Assembly: GCA_021325575.1 (NCBI GenBank)
Contig: JAJPGW010000006.1
Coordinates: 1-64,000, forward strand
Reading direction: 5' to 3'
Length of the DNA: 64,000 bases
Source of the DNA: Gammaproteobacteria bacterium
GTDB taxonomy: Bacteria > Pseudomonadota > Gammaproteobacteria > DSM-16500
Positions 8,117 to 17,173 of the stretch are shown here, piece by piece (the stretch's first letter is position 1; the number at the start of each line of letters is the position of its first letter). The notes under the pieces are model-generated. The model did not search any database and was not told the DNA's origin. It saw nothing but the letters and a program-made list of their open reading frames with translations. The position numbers and the translations under genes were made by a program.

Positions 8117-9349
8117 ATGAAAGTAGTAAAAACCATCTCAATTTTAGTTTTTTCTTTGTTTTTTATCACACTCATTTTTTGCGTACATAAAAAACCAATG
8201 GGTGGGCCAGACATTATTGTCATAGACAATGTGAAAAAATTACCTAACGGCGTGCCCGTTGGGGCTGAAACGCCGGCTTCTCTTTCTTGTATTTATGGAT
8301 TAACCACCAACGTGCCAGGTTGCCCGATAAATGGAACCAGCGCACTTCCCAATGGCGGAAAAGGCCTCACCATCGCTGTCACGGATGGCGAAGATGATCC
8401 TAATGCTTATCAGGAACTCACCACTTTTTCATCGACATTTGGATTGCCCATATTACCTTTGTGCAGTACCGGACAATCGCCCTGTTTCAAGGTCGCTTAT
8501 GTCGACGGCGTTGTGCCTGGACCTGCGACTTCAAAAGTCGATTTAACAGAACATGCACTCGATATCGAATGGGCACACGCGATGGCACCCCAAGCAAATA
8601 TTATTATGGTGGAATCGGCATCATTTGCTAGTTTAAGTGATATGTTGAGTGCTGTAACTCTCGCAGCACAGTTGGTTTCAGCAAACGGAGGTGGCATTGT
8701 TTCAAATAGTTGGTCGTTTGATGAATTCTCTACCGAGCTTTCGGATGATAGTACTTTTCAAGGTTATTCTAATGTTATTTTTATCGCGAGCTCTGGCGAT
8801 TATACGGCTCCTGCACGTTATCCTTCTTCTTCCCCTTACGTCATCTCTGCGGGTGGAACAGGTATTCAACGCGATGGATCAGGAAATTTTTTACAAGAAG
8901 TTGCTTGGCGAAATCCCAGTGTTCCGTTGGGACAACGATTCAGTGGCGCATCCGGCGGGCCCAGTGCTTATGAATCTAGACCTTTTTATCAAAATAGCGT
9001 GTCAAAAATCGTGGGTACGCAGCGCGGCACACCGGATATTTCTTTTGAAGCAGATCCCTCACCTGGTGTTGCATTATTTTATATTGACAGTGACTCAGGG
9101 CCGTCAGGTACTTGGGCGCTTGGTGGTGGAACCAGTTTAGCCTCCCCCGCGCTTGCCGGTATTATAGCCTCCGCCAATTCGGGCGCGACTACCACCGCAC
9201 AAGAATTAGCGCTTATCTACACTGGCGCAATTAAAAATTATCACAATAATTGGAATGACATTTTAATTGGAAATAATGGCTTTCCCTGTTTGCCGGGTTA
9301 TGATTTTGCAACCGGCCTTGGAACGCCCCATGGATACAGTGGAAAATAA
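8117..9349 (+). CDS. Secreted serine-carboxyl peptidase of the sedolisin (S53) family
   Basis: 410 residues with a hydrophobic N-terminal segment (signal peptide or anchor). The sedolisin catalytic set is visible: E145 and D149 in TEHALDIEWAHA, the oxyanion aspartate D228 in ASSGD, and nucleophile S340 in GGGTSLASPALAG. The C-terminal GYDFATGLGTP forms the usual calcium site. Family members carry a large activation prodomain, but here the catalytic domain begins almost directly after the signal segment. It is convergent with the next gene with no gap. Extracytoplasmic acid protease is the likely role; substrate unknown. Confidence 0.88.
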   Translation: MKVVKTISILVFSLFFITLIFCVHKKPMGGPDIIVIDNVKKLPNGVPVGAETPASLSCIYGLTTNVPGCPINGTSALPNGGKGLTIAVTDGEDDPNAYQELTTFSSTFGLPILPLCSTGQSPCFKVAYVDGVVPGPATSKVDLTEHALDIEWAHAMAPQANIIMVESASFASLSDMLSAVTLAAQLVSANGGGIVSNSWSFDEFSTELSDDSTFQGYSNVIFIASSGDYTAPARYPSSSPYVISAGGTGIQRDGSGNFLQEVAWRNPSVPLGQRFSGASGGPSAYESRPFYQNSVSKIVGTQRGTPDISFEADPSPGVALFYIDSDSGPSGTWALGGGTSLASPALAGIIASANSGATTTAQELALIYTGAIKNYHNNWNDILIGNNGFPCLPGYDFATGLGTPHGYSGK

Positions 9350-10843
9350 TTAAGATACTACGATGCCAAAGGGTGAATTCAATCCGGTTTCACCCACTGT
9401 GCACGTATTAAAACTGCCGTCATAATTAATCGTGCAATAAGAAATGGCATGATTGGGAGCGCCTTCAACGGCATAAGCGAACGTATTGCCACCATTAATC
9501 ATCAGTCCATTTACTTTAGCCAAGTTGCTAATACCACTCATTGTCTTGCAGGTTCCTGCGCTGCCATCACTGTTCACATTGCAATAGGTAACCGTATCGC
9601 TCCCGTTAGTAATATAAATAATATTTCCAGCATAATTAAAGGTGACCGCGACAGGTGAAGTCAATCCACTAGAAAAAACACTGCAATTGCTGAGACTACC
9701 ATTGGTATTCACGGAACAATAATCTATTTTTCCATCGGTATTACTCGCAACATAGGCAAAGGTCCCAGCAGGATTCAGACTGATGCCCGAAGCCGAGTTG
9801 ACTGTGCTGCCCGTTGTCGCACAACCGGTAAGAGTCCCGCTGCCAACAGAACAGTACTCAATAGAATTTCCTGTCGTGAGATAGAGATAGGTTCCAGCAG
9901 AATTGATTGTCATTCCATTTACAGTCGTAGGCGTGCCAGAAATAGCCGTGCCACAAGTTAAACTGCCATTACTATTCACAGAACAAGCAATGATTTGGCT
10001 AGAACCCGCTGTTGCACCTATATAAAGATAAGAACCATCTGGCGTAATTGCTAACGAATACGGTTTTGTTAATCCTGCTCCCGTTGTGGAGCAACTACTG
10101 AATGAACCCGTTCCATTTTGATTGATAGGACAGTAAATAATATTATTACTATTTGTATTCGCCGTATAAGCATAAGCGGTCACATTCAAGGTTGCTGAAT
10201 TGCTGGTAATGCCGCCTAATTTTGAAGAAATGGATGTACTACCACTGGTTATTCCTTGCGCCAATCCTGAAGTCGAAACCGAAGCAATCGCAGCGCCGGA
10301 ATCCCAAGAGACATTCGATGTAATATTTTGAGTGGTTCCATCTCCATAAGTTCCGGTTGCCGTATATTGTTGTGTTGCAAGCGCATTGATACTGGCGGTC
10401 GTCGGAGTCACCGAAATAGACAGCAGCGAGGGATGTATTACATTTAAAGGCGAAGGCGTTCCCGCGCAACTCATTCCACCATTTAAACACACAAAAAGAT
10501 GATCTTGTGGATTAGGATCGCTCGCACTCACAGGACCTGCCACACTTAATTGCAAGGTACAACTACTTCCAGATTGCCCTGAAGGAGCTAAATTAAATGC
10601 GGAACCACAAGTATCTGGATAAGTCCCGCCTGTCGTTACCTGAGAAACATAGGGCGGTAAATATTTTACAAAATTATTATTGCGTTGCGATTGAGTATTA
10701 TTCGTCACCGTGTAGTAAGCAGTAACGGGTGCCGCATAATAAGTTGTAGGTAACGAAGTGCCACTTTTCACTTCAACATCAAAAGGGAGTGCATAACTGA
10801 CAGCACTATTTAACAAAAACAATAAAAAGATAAACTTTTTCAT
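9350..10843 (-). CDS. Secreted Ig-like plus beta-propeller repeat protein
   Basis: Signal peptide MKKFIFLLFLLNSAVSYA. Residues about 30-140 form a beta-rich domain with cysteine pairs. A bacterial Ig-like (BIG_2) domain follows (ISVTPTTASINALATQQYTA), then about six blades of a YVTN/NHL-like propeller, each with a variant of SLAITPDGSYLYIG and an xIxYCSVNSNGSL strand. The repeated CSV-CG cysteine pairs suggest one disulfide per blade. No catalytic residues are recognised; binding or adhesion at the envelope is likely. It begins 4 bp after the upstream barrel gene, indicating an operon. Confidence 0.78.
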   Translation of the reverse strand: MKKFIFLLFLLNSAVSYALPFDVEVKSGTSLPTTYYAAPVTAYYTVTNNTQSQRNNNFVKYLPPYVSQVTTGGTYPDTCGSAFNLAPSGQSGSSCTLQLSVAGPVSASDPNPQDHLFVCLNGGMSCAGTPSPLNVIHPSLLSISVTPTTASINALATQQYTATGTYGDGTTQNITSNVSWDSGAAIASVSTSGLAQGITSGSTSISSKLGGITSNSATLNVTAYAYTANTNSNNIIYCPINQNGTGSFSSCSTTGAGLTKPYSLAITPDGSYLYIGATAGSSQIIACSVNSNGSLTCGTAISGTPTTVNGMTINSAGTYLYLTTGNSIEYCSVGSGTLTGCATTGSTVNSASGISLNPAGTFAYVASNTDGKIDYCSVNTNGSLSNCSVFSSGLTSPVAVTFNYAGNIIYITNGSDTVTYCNVNSDGSAGTCKTMSGISNLAKVNGLMINGGNTFAYAVEGAPNHAISYCTINYDGSFNTCTVGETGLNSPFGIVVS

Positions 10844-10847
10844 TGGT

Positions 10848-11564
10848 TTATCCTAGTTGGTAATTTAATCCTAAAAAGAAAATACTTTCGCCATACACTC
10901 TGGCGGAATGGGTATAGGTTGCTGTGTAATTTTGAAAATTAGCAAAATTAACGGATCCATAATCGCGATAATTATATTCGACAAATAAACTGAGCTTTGG
11001 TGTTAACCATTTTTTTACACCCAATGCACCGGTGAAACCCAACGCCGTTTTTGAGGCATTGGAACTCACCATATTAGTCACAAAACTGGTGCTCACCGGT
11101 GTATTCAGAGTATCGGTGATATTGGCTAAACTCGCGCCTAATTTTAAATAGCCTGCAAAAGAAGGCGTGAAAAAAACCCCTGGCACAAACACTAAATCAT
11201 AATAATTTCTTAATGTGATTTTATCAGTAAATGCGAGACTCGATGCGCCAATTTGAAGATTCGCTGAATTAGTCATCCAGGCGGCATCCAACTCGCCACC
11301 TAGAAAATAATTTTCACAAACACGTTTGCTGTAACCGAAACCAATACTGCCAATATAACCTTTTTGTTGTACGGTTTCTGCTACGTTTTGCTGGATGGTA
11401 TCGGTTAGATCAATATATTTTGTATTGAATGTGCCTTGAAAGACGCCCGCATTCGCTGAAACATAGAACGGAAGTTGCGAAGGAATGGGCTCAGCAGTGA
11501 ATCCGGTTTGTGATAAAAATAATAGTATGCCGCTAAATAAAGCCAACGATTTCAATCTATCCAT
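10848..11564 (-). CDS. Outer-membrane beta-barrel protein
   Basis: The start at 11564 gives a signal peptide (MDRLKSLALFSGILLFLSQTGFTA); the frame is open upstream to 11639, but that would put 25 extra residues before it. The mature part has alternating amphipathic strands (FYVSANAGVFQG, GYIGSIGFGYSKRV, LFVEYNYRDYG) and ends FFLGLNYQLG, the aromatic C-terminal barrel signature. Length and fold resemble small opacity/OmpA-like porin-family proteins. Divergent from a second barrel at 11676 and in one operon with the propeller protein. Confidence 0.8.
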   Translation of the reverse strand: MDRLKSLALFSGILLFLSQTGFTAEPIPSQLPFYVSANAGVFQGTFNTKYIDLTDTIQQNVAETVQQKGYIGSIGFGYSKRVCENYFLGGELDAAWMTNSANLQIGASSLAFTDKITLRNYYDLVFVPGVFFTPSFAGYLKLGASLANITDTLNTPVSTSFVTNMVSSNASKTALGFTGALGVKKWLTPKLSLFVEYNYRDYGSVNFANFQNYTATYTHSARVYGESIFFLGLNYQLG

Positions 11565-11675
11565 GATCGATATCCATGTTTTTTTAAAAAAAACATCTTG
11601 CCATTCAAAAATTGTTTTTGCAATTGGCTTCTTTGTCATTTATAGTTTTTTTTCAAGAAATAAGTTGGGTGAATT

Positions 11676-12443
11676 ATGCGTGCAGCAAAACAATCACTTT
11701 TTATTATCTTATTAGCTCTCACTCAATCCTCTTTTGCAAACACTTGGATCGATTGGTGGCAAAAAATGGAATGGCGACCTATTCTCACCCTAGGCGGCGG
11801 TTCAGCGTTTGCAACGGATGTGGGTCAATCACAAAATTTTCCTATCGTGGATCCTGCCACCGATGAATTTTATAATTATGCGGCTTCTTCAAACACACAA
11901 ACGGCTACGTTCTATCAAGGATTTATCGGCGCTGAGCGGCCTCTTTGTTCCAATGGATTAATACAGTTGGGTTTAGAGTACAACCAAGTCGCGCCTTTTA
12001 CTGCGAAAGGGATTCTGACCCAGGGCGTCGATGTGCCTTCAGAAAATTCTTATAACTATTCCTATAATGTAATCCCCAGACAATTATTAGTTGAAACCAA
12101 ATTGCTTTATACCTTGCAACAGATAGTCCATCCTTATTTTTTAGTTGGATTAGGGATTTCATTAAATAAAGCCTATAGTTATGGAACAGATGCACCACCC
12201 CTGCTTACCTTTACACGGATGTACGCCAATCATTCTAATACCGCTTTCAGTTATGCATTGGGTTTAGGCGTTGATGCTGATGTCTGTCCTCATGTTCGAG
12301 TGGGGGCGGGATATCGATTTTCTGATTACGGACCGGTGAAACTGGGTAATGCAACGATTGATACCAGTAATGTCGCAGGGACCCTGACACAATCCCATTT
12401 ATATATTAATGAAATTCTTGCAGAAATTTCTTTAATTGCTTAA
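11676..12443 (+). CDS. Outer-membrane beta-barrel protein
   Basis: 255 residues with signal peptide MRAAKQSLFIILLALTQSSFA. The mature sequence has barrel strands (ILTLGGGSAFATD, GLIQLGLEYNQV, HPYFLVGLGISLNKAY, HVRVGAGYRFSDYG) like the divergent neighbour, with the motif RFSDYGPVKLG matching its YRDYGSVNFA. The two are probably distant paralogues. The ending EISLIA is less typical than a terminal Phe, so insertion is predicted but not certain. Ligand unknown. Confidence 0.78.
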   Translation: MRAAKQSLFIILLALTQSSFANTWIDWWQKMEWRPILTLGGGSAFATDVGQSQNFPIVDPATDEFYNYAASSNTQTATFYQGFIGAERPLCSNGLIQLGLEYNQVAPFTAKGILTQGVDVPSENSYNYSYNVIPRQLLVETKLLYTLQQIVHPYFLVGLGISLNKAYSYGTDAPPLLTFTRMYANHSNTAFSYALGLGVDADVCPHVRVGAGYRFSDYGPVKLGNATIDTSNVAGTLTQSHLYINEILAEISLIA

Positions 12444-12517
12444 AACGCATCATACCGCTTACTAATGGCCGCCGAAGTGCTATAATTCCAAAAAATAATG
12501 ATTTGAAGAGTCCTATC

Positions 12518-13096
12518 ATGTTACAACCACTCCAAAATGCAGAACTTTTTTTAGTAAGCACATTTTTTGATTTCGTATTAATCATTTTTATGTTGCGGTT
12601 TTTATTGGCTTTTGTCCGCGCTGATTTTTATAACCCCATCACACAATTTGTAGTGAAATGCACGAAGCGGATTATTAATCCCTTAAAAAAAATAATACCC
12701 AATTATCGAAATATTGAATTATCTACCTTATTAATCATTATTGTTCTGGATCTGCTTAAGTTTTTTTTAATTAGCGCAATTGCGGTTGGCTTGCCCAAAC
12801 ATACCGTGGGCATTTTAATCATGGCATTTGCTGACACCTTTAAATTATTACTAAATACGTTATTTTTTGCGATTTTATTGCAAGCGATTTTAAGTTTTAT
12901 TCAACAAGGGTATTCGCCTGTTTCACGCGTTTTGCAACAAGTCACGGGTCCTTTGCTCCGTCCTTTTCAACGCATCATGCCGCTCGTTGGCGGTTTTGAT
13001 TTATCGCCACTGCCTGTTCTCGTCATTTTGCAATTATTAATTATTTTAGTCGTCGAACCCTTATTACAATTAGGGATGGGCATCGCCTTTGGATAA
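12518..13096 (+). CDS. yggT: YggT family integral membrane protein
   Basis: About 190 residues, with two copies of the YggT unit, each an N-terminal hydrophobic helix plus an amphipathic stretch (RADFYNPITQFVVKCTKRIINPLKKIIP and YSPVSRVLQQVTGPLLRPFQRIMP, split here only for naming). The family is often linked to cell-wall or osmotic functions; its exact role is unknown. ATG 12518 is preferred to an upstream TTG. It overlaps rdgB, as these genes often do in gammaproteobacteria. Confidence 0.9.
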   Translation: MLQPLQNAELFLVSTFFDFVLIIFMLRFLLAFVRADFYNPITQFVVKCTKRIINPLKKIIPNYRNIELSTLLIIIVLDLLKFFLISAIAVGLPKHTVGILIMAFADTFKLLLNTLFFAILLQAILSFIQQGYSPVSRVLQQVTGPLLRPFQRIMPLVGGFDLSPLPVLVILQLLIILVVEPLLQLGMGIAFG

Positions 13097-13685
13097 GAAA
13101 AAAATTGTGTTTGCGAGCAGTAATCCAGGAAAAATTCGTGAATTGCAGGCATTATTAACGGATTTTGAAATTATTCCGCAAGAAAAATTGGGCGTGACGG
13201 ATATTGCTGAAACAGGAAATACTTTTTTAGATAACGCACTGCTTAAAGCACGTCATGCAGCAAAAATAACCGGATTACCGACCATTGCAGATGACTCAGG
13301 ACTTGCCGTGACGGCTTTGCATGGCGCTCCAGGCGTTCATTCGGCACGTTTTGCAGGTGAAAAAGCCACCTCCGAAGACAATATCAAAAAATTATTAAAC
13401 GAATTAAAAGATATCCCCCCCGAAAAACGTCATGCTACCTTTCATTGCATGCTGGTTTTTATCAATAAAGCCGACGATGCTGCACCCTTGATTTGTCATG
13501 GGACATGGAATGGAATGATCCTTGCAAAACCGCAAGGCGAAAATGGTTTTGGTTATGATCCGGTTTTTTTTGATCTCGAAGAAAATAAAAGTGCCGCTGA
13601 ATTATCCCTCGACATTAAAAACCGCATCAGTCATCGCGGCCAAGCGTTAACCATGTTATTAGAAAAAATACAGGAGAAGCTTTAA
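13089..13685 (+). CDS. rdgB: dITP/XTP pyrophosphatase RdgB
   Basis: House-cleaning nucleotidase of the HAM1 family that hydrolyses non-canonical purine triphosphates to monophosphates. Motifs SSNPGKIREL (substrate loop), ADDSGLAV (metal aspartates), GENGFGYDPVF and the C-terminal ISHRGQAL are intact. At 198 residues it is standard length. The only start that keeps the conserved N-terminus is TTG 13089, inside the end of yggT, so translation is probably coupled. Confidence 0.96.
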   Translation: MDKKKIVFASSNPGKIRELQALLTDFEIIPQEKLGVTDIAETGNTFLDNALLKARHAAKITGLPTIADDSGLAVTALHGAPGVHSARFAGEKATSEDNIKKLLNELKDIPPEKRHATFHCMLVFINKADDAAPLICHGTWNGMILAKPQGENGFGYDPVFFDLEENKSAAELSLDIKNRISHRGQALTMLLEKIQEKL

Positions 13686-13689
13686 AAAC

Positions 13690-14610
13690 ATGCATGCTTT
13701 ATCCGTCAAAAATTTAAGAAAAGTGTATCCGCATAATCTTGTGGCATTGAAAGATATTAATCTGGAAGTGCGTGAAGGGGATTTTTTTGGGATGCTTGGG
13801 CCGAATGGCGCAGGCAAATCGACGACCATTGGTATCCTCTGCTCGCTCGTCAACAAAACGTCAGGGAAGGTTTCGGTTTTTGGATATGATCTTGATACGG
13901 ATCTTGAAGCGGCTAAATCCTGCATTGGTGTCGTGCCGCAAGAATTTAATTTTAATCCCTTTGAAAAAGTCATTCAGATTGTTGTCAATCAAGCAGGCTA
14001 TTATGGCATTCCACGCAACGTTGCAATGCAGCGCGCCGAAATTTATTTAAAAAAATTGGGCCTCTGGGAAAAACGCAATCAAATGGCCATTCGTTTATCG
14101 GGCGGCATGAAACGACGCCTGATGATCGCGCGCGCACTCATTAACGAACCTAAATTATTAATTCTGGATGAACCGACAGCGGGCGTGGACATCGAATTGC
14201 GATATGATTTATGGAAATATCTGACCGAACTCAATGAACAAGGCACGACTATTATTCTCACTACGCACTATCTAGAAGAAGCGGAACACCTTTGCAAAAA
14301 TATTGCAATTATCGATCGCGGTGAAATTATCGAAAATTCCAATGTTAAATCATTGATTGCGCGCTTGAACATACAGACCATCATTTTGGATCTTACCGAA
14401 CCTGTGTTGAAAATTCCTTATTTACCGAATTACCGTTTTCGGATGTTAGATGATTCCACCATGGAAATTGAAATTGCCCGCGATCAATCGCTGAATGCGC
14501 TTTTTACAGAATTAAGCTTTCAGGGGATTAATGTCAACAGCATGCGCAACAAAACCAACCGGCTCGAAGAATTATTTGTGCGCCTGATTGCTGAAAACAA
14601 AAAAAATTGA
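13690..14610 (+). CDS. yadG: ABC transporter ATP-binding protein (YadG type)
   Basis: Complete ABC ATPase: Walker A GPNGAGKSTT, Q-loop VPQEFNFNPFE, signature LSGGMKRRL, Walker B LLILDEPTAGVD and switch histidine in TTHYLEEAEH. The sequence follows the YadG type of ABC-2 ATPase closely, including QIVVNQAGYYG. It begins 4 bp after rdgB, and the permease gene is 13 bp downstream. Substrate unknown. Confidence 0.93.
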   Translation: MHALSVKNLRKVYPHNLVALKDINLEVREGDFFGMLGPNGAGKSTTIGILCSLVNKTSGKVSVFGYDLDTDLEAAKSCIGVVPQEFNFNPFEKVIQIVVNQAGYYGIPRNVAMQRAEIYLKKLGLWEKRNQMAIRLSGGMKRRLMIARALINEPKLLILDEPTAGVDIELRYDLWKYLTELNEQGTTIILTTHYLEEAEHLCKNIAIIDRGEIIENSNVKSLIARLNIQTIILDLTEPVLKIPYLPNYRFRMLDDSTMEIEIARDQSLNALFTELSFQGINVNSMRNKTNRLEELFVRLIAENKKN

Positions 14611-14623
14611 TGTGAGAAAAACC

Positions 14624-15403
14624 ATGAATTCAACTTCGTTTAGAACTTATATCGCACTGCAAACTATTTTGCGCAAGGAAATCGCGCGCTTCACGCGCAT
14701 CTGGTCACAAACCTTGTTGCCGCCCGCAATCACGATGACATTATATTTTATTATTTTTGGAAAATTGATTGGTTCGCAAATCAGAGATATTCATGGTGTC
14801 ACTTACATGCAGTATATCGTGCCAGGTCTTGCCATGATGTCTATTATGACCAATGCTTATGCCAATACCTCGAGCTCGTTTTTCGGCGCAAAATTCAGCA
14901 AAAGTATCGAAGAAATGCTGGTTTCCTCGATGCCAAGCTATGTGATTTTAGTGGGTTATATGTTTGGCGGCGCATTGCGCGGACTTTTGGTGGGATTAAT
15001 TGTCATTTTGATTTCCTTATTTTTTACGCATTTACATATCCAGTATTGGAGTATTGTGCTCGTGATGGCTGTGATGTCCGCTCTAGTTTTTTCGCTAGGC
15101 GGCCTGATTAACGGCATTTTTGCGAAAAAATTTGATGATGTTTCATTTATTCCTACCTTCGTTTTAACACCGCTAACCTATTTGGGTGGGGTGTTTTATT
15201 CATTAAAACAATTGCCTGAACCCTGGCAAACGCTTTCCATTCTGAATCCCGTTTTAAACATGGTGGATACCTTTCGGTTTGGAATGCTCGGCATTTCCGA
15301 TGTGAGTATTTATTTTAGTCTTGCAATGGTCGCGATTTTATTTTTAATATTGTTAATATGGTGTCTTAATTTATTGAAAAAAGGTGTAGGATTAAGGACA
15401 TGA
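14624..15403 (+). CDS. yadH: ABC-2 type permease (YadH type)
   Basis: About 259 residues with six hydrophobic segments, including QYIVPGLAMMSIMTNAYANT and the C-terminal FIPTFVLTPLTYLGGVFYSL typical of ABC-2 permeases of the YadH type. The start at 14624 follows a short spacer after yadG; an in-frame TTG at 14588 overlaps yadG and lacks a ribosome site. It pairs with the ATPase upstream to form a half-size transporter of unknown substrate. Confidence 0.92.
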   Translation: MNSTSFRTYIALQTILRKEIARFTRIWSQTLLPPAITMTLYFIIFGKLIGSQIRDIHGVTYMQYIVPGLAMMSIMTNAYANTSSSFFGAKFSKSIEEMLVSSMPSYVILVGYMFGGALRGLLVGLIVILISLFFTHLHIQYWSIVLVMAVMSALVFSLGGLINGIFAKKFDDVSFIPTFVLTPLTYLGGVFYSLKQLPEPWQTLSILNPVLNMVDTFRFGMLGISDVSIYFSLAMVAILFLILLIWCLNLLKKGVGLRT

Positions 15404-15441
15404 TACAGGAAAATGATACTATCTTAAAAAAGGAATAACCC

Positions 15442-15783
15442 ATGGTGAAATCCATTCTCTCGACCCTTTTCTTAATTGCGTTAAGTATTCTAGTTGTCTT
15501 AGGAATGCCCATTGCGCAAAAGTGCGTAATGTTTTTGGTGTGGGCGCATGATGGGGTTGCGCAATTGCTGGTGGATGTGTTTTCCGGCGGGACGGTTGGG
15601 AGTTTAATTCGTCAGGTTATTGCATTATTGGTTGTGCCGTTGATTGTCGGTCTAATACCTGCTCTCATTTTCTTCATTGCGAAACGGCGATGGATGCCTT
15701 ATTTTCTGTTAATTGTTTGGATACTTTGGTTGGTTCAGACGTCAGCGCTGGTGATTCAATACAAGGTGGCTGTGGCGGCTTAA
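15442..15783 (+). CDS. Small integral membrane protein, unknown function
   Basis: 113 residues with three or four hydrophobic helices (STLFLIALSILVVLGMP, VIALLVVPLIVGLIPALIFF, YFLLIVWILWLVQTSALVI) and the basic loop KRRW between the last two. No known family is recognised. It is preceded by AAGGAATAACC, a good ribosome site, 38 bp after yadH, so it may belong to that operon. Its 3' end overlaps coq7 by 4 bp on the opposite strand. Confidence 0.72.
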   Translation: MVKSILSTLFLIALSILVVLGMPIAQKCVMFLVWAHDGVAQLLVDVFSGGTVGSLIRQVIALLVVPLIVGLIPALIFFIAKRRWMPYFLLIVWILWLVQTSALVIQYKVAVAA

Positions 15784-16427
15784 ATCCAATAAGCCGTTTT
15801 CACCATCACTTGTGAGGTGAAATTCATCCATTTTTTTACTAATGAAGGTAATTCTGCGGCACCCGCTTTCATCGCATCTTCGCGATGCTGTGCCTCATCG
15901 ATTTCCATTTGTTTTAGGATTTTATAACTTTTTTCATCAGACGATGGCAATAAATCCATTTGATGTTGTAAATGTTTAACGACTTGTGACTCCGTCTCCG
16001 CCAAAAATCCTAAGCTGTATTTATCGCCGACTAAACCGGCAGTAAAACCAATGGCAAAAGAACCCATATACCACAGCGGATTCAAATAACTGGTGTGATT
16101 GCCGAGTTCGGTAATACGACGATTGCACCAGGCAAGATGATCACCTTCTTCGATTGCGGCTTGCTGCATTTTTTCTTTGACGTGAGATTGTCTCGACGTG
16201 CACGCTTGTCCATGGTACAGCGCTTGTGCGCAGACTTCACCCGCGTGGTTCACGCGCATTAATGAAGCGGATTGTTTGCGTTGTTCTGCGGTGAGATTCG
16301 GTTCGGGTTCATTTTCTGCAGGATACGATCTTGCCGTTGTTTTGGCATTACCAAAAATCGATTTCAAGGCTTGGTCTACACCTAAGCACAGTTCATCCCA
16401 TTTTGAATAACGTCTAGTGTTCTTCAT
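15780..16427 (-). CDS. coq7: 3-demethoxyubiquinol 3-hydroxylase (Coq7)
   Basis: Di-iron carboxylate monooxygenase that hydroxylates the ring in a late step of ubiquinone synthesis, in place of the flavin enzyme UbiF. Iron ligand motifs are present: MRVNHAGEVCAQ, AIEEGDHLAWC and MEIDEAQHREDA. Length 215 residues. The ubiquinone genes ubiE, ubiJ and ubiB lie elsewhere in the window (60054-63166). Divergent from mgtC. Confidence 0.95.
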   Translation of the reverse strand: MKNTRRYSKWDELCLGVDQALKSIFGNAKTTARSYPAENEPEPNLTAEQRKQSASLMRVNHAGEVCAQALYHGQACTSRQSHVKEKMQQAAIEEGDHLAWCNRRITELGNHTSYLNPLWYMGSFAIGFTAGLVGDKYSLGFLAETESQVVKHLQHQMDLLPSSDEKSYKILKQMEIDEAQHREDAMKAGAAELPSLVKKWMNFTSQVMVKTAYWI

Positions 16428-16520
16428 AAAGCGATGGTAAAAAATTTTGGGAAAAGTGGCAACCTTTCATTCATTGCGTTAGGATAAAATCATTAGCAGG
16501 ATAAAAAACAAGGATTTGGC

Positions 16521-16985
16521 ATGTCATCATTATTGTATATCGGCTGGTTAAACGATCTGGAACTGGTCATGCGGGTTTTTCTCGCATGTTTATTGGGTGC
16601 GATGATTGGCTTGGAACGTGAACGGCATGGGATTTCGGCCGGTATTCGAACGTATGGTGCGATTGCCCTCGGTGCTTGCGTATTTGGCGTGACCTCTGCC
16701 AATGTGTTTGGCGCTGATCCATCGCGGATTGCGGCACAGGTTGCAACCGGTGTGGGTTTTATTGGTGGCGGATTGATTTTCAGGCAAGGGAATTATGTTT
16801 CTGGGCTTACGACAGCGGCAACCTTGTGGGCGACGGCGGCTGTCGGTCTTGCGGTTTCATTTGGTATGTATCTTATTAGTATTTTGACGTCGATATTGAT
16901 TTTTTTATTGCTTTATTTGCCTCGTTTAAGCTGGTGGAAAAAGTTTTCTGGGAAAGTTCAGCGAGAAGAGAAAGAAGCGCCTTGA
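16521..16985 (+). CDS. MgtC/SapB family membrane protein
   Basis: 154 residues with the MgtC N-terminal domain: the motif GAMIGLERERHGISAGIRTYGAIALGAC (a conserved RER and GIRT loop) and ATGVGFIGGGLIFRQG, then GLTTAATLWATAAVGLA. MgtC supports survival inside macrophages and in low magnesium by inhibiting the F-type ATP synthase in some species. The C-terminal cytosolic domain of longer MgtC proteins is absent, so this is the short SapB-like form. Confidence 0.92.
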   Translation: MSSLLYIGWLNDLELVMRVFLACLLGAMIGLERERHGISAGIRTYGAIALGACVFGVTSANVFGADPSRIAAQVATGVGFIGGGLIFRQGNYVSGLTTAATLWATAAVGLAVSFGMYLISILTSILIFLLLYLPRLSWWKKFSGKVQREEKEAP

Positions 16986-16992
16986 GGGTAGA

Positions 16993-17129
16993 GCAGTTTT
17001 CTGTCGCGAAGGAGCCTTGGTTTTGCTTCACTCGCTCGGGGAGCGTACGTCCATGTACTAAAGCATTTCATCCATGAAACGCAATCGCTTCTGAAGCAAA
17101 ACCAAGGCTCCTTCGCGACAGAAAACTGC
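16993..17129 (+). repeat. Branched long-hairpin element H2
   Basis: Perfect 38-bp arms at 16993-17030 and 17092-17129 enclose a conserved core with TACGTCCATGTA and GCATTTCATCCATGAAACGC. This is the longest stem in the family. It lies just downstream of mgtC and of the convergent grxD. The predicted structure is one long stem topped by two small hairpins. It could also end transcription from both sides. Confidence 0.92.
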
Positions 17130-17173
17130 GTGGAGAAAAGATTGGCTGGGGGAGCGACTACGTGCGGTGATAC

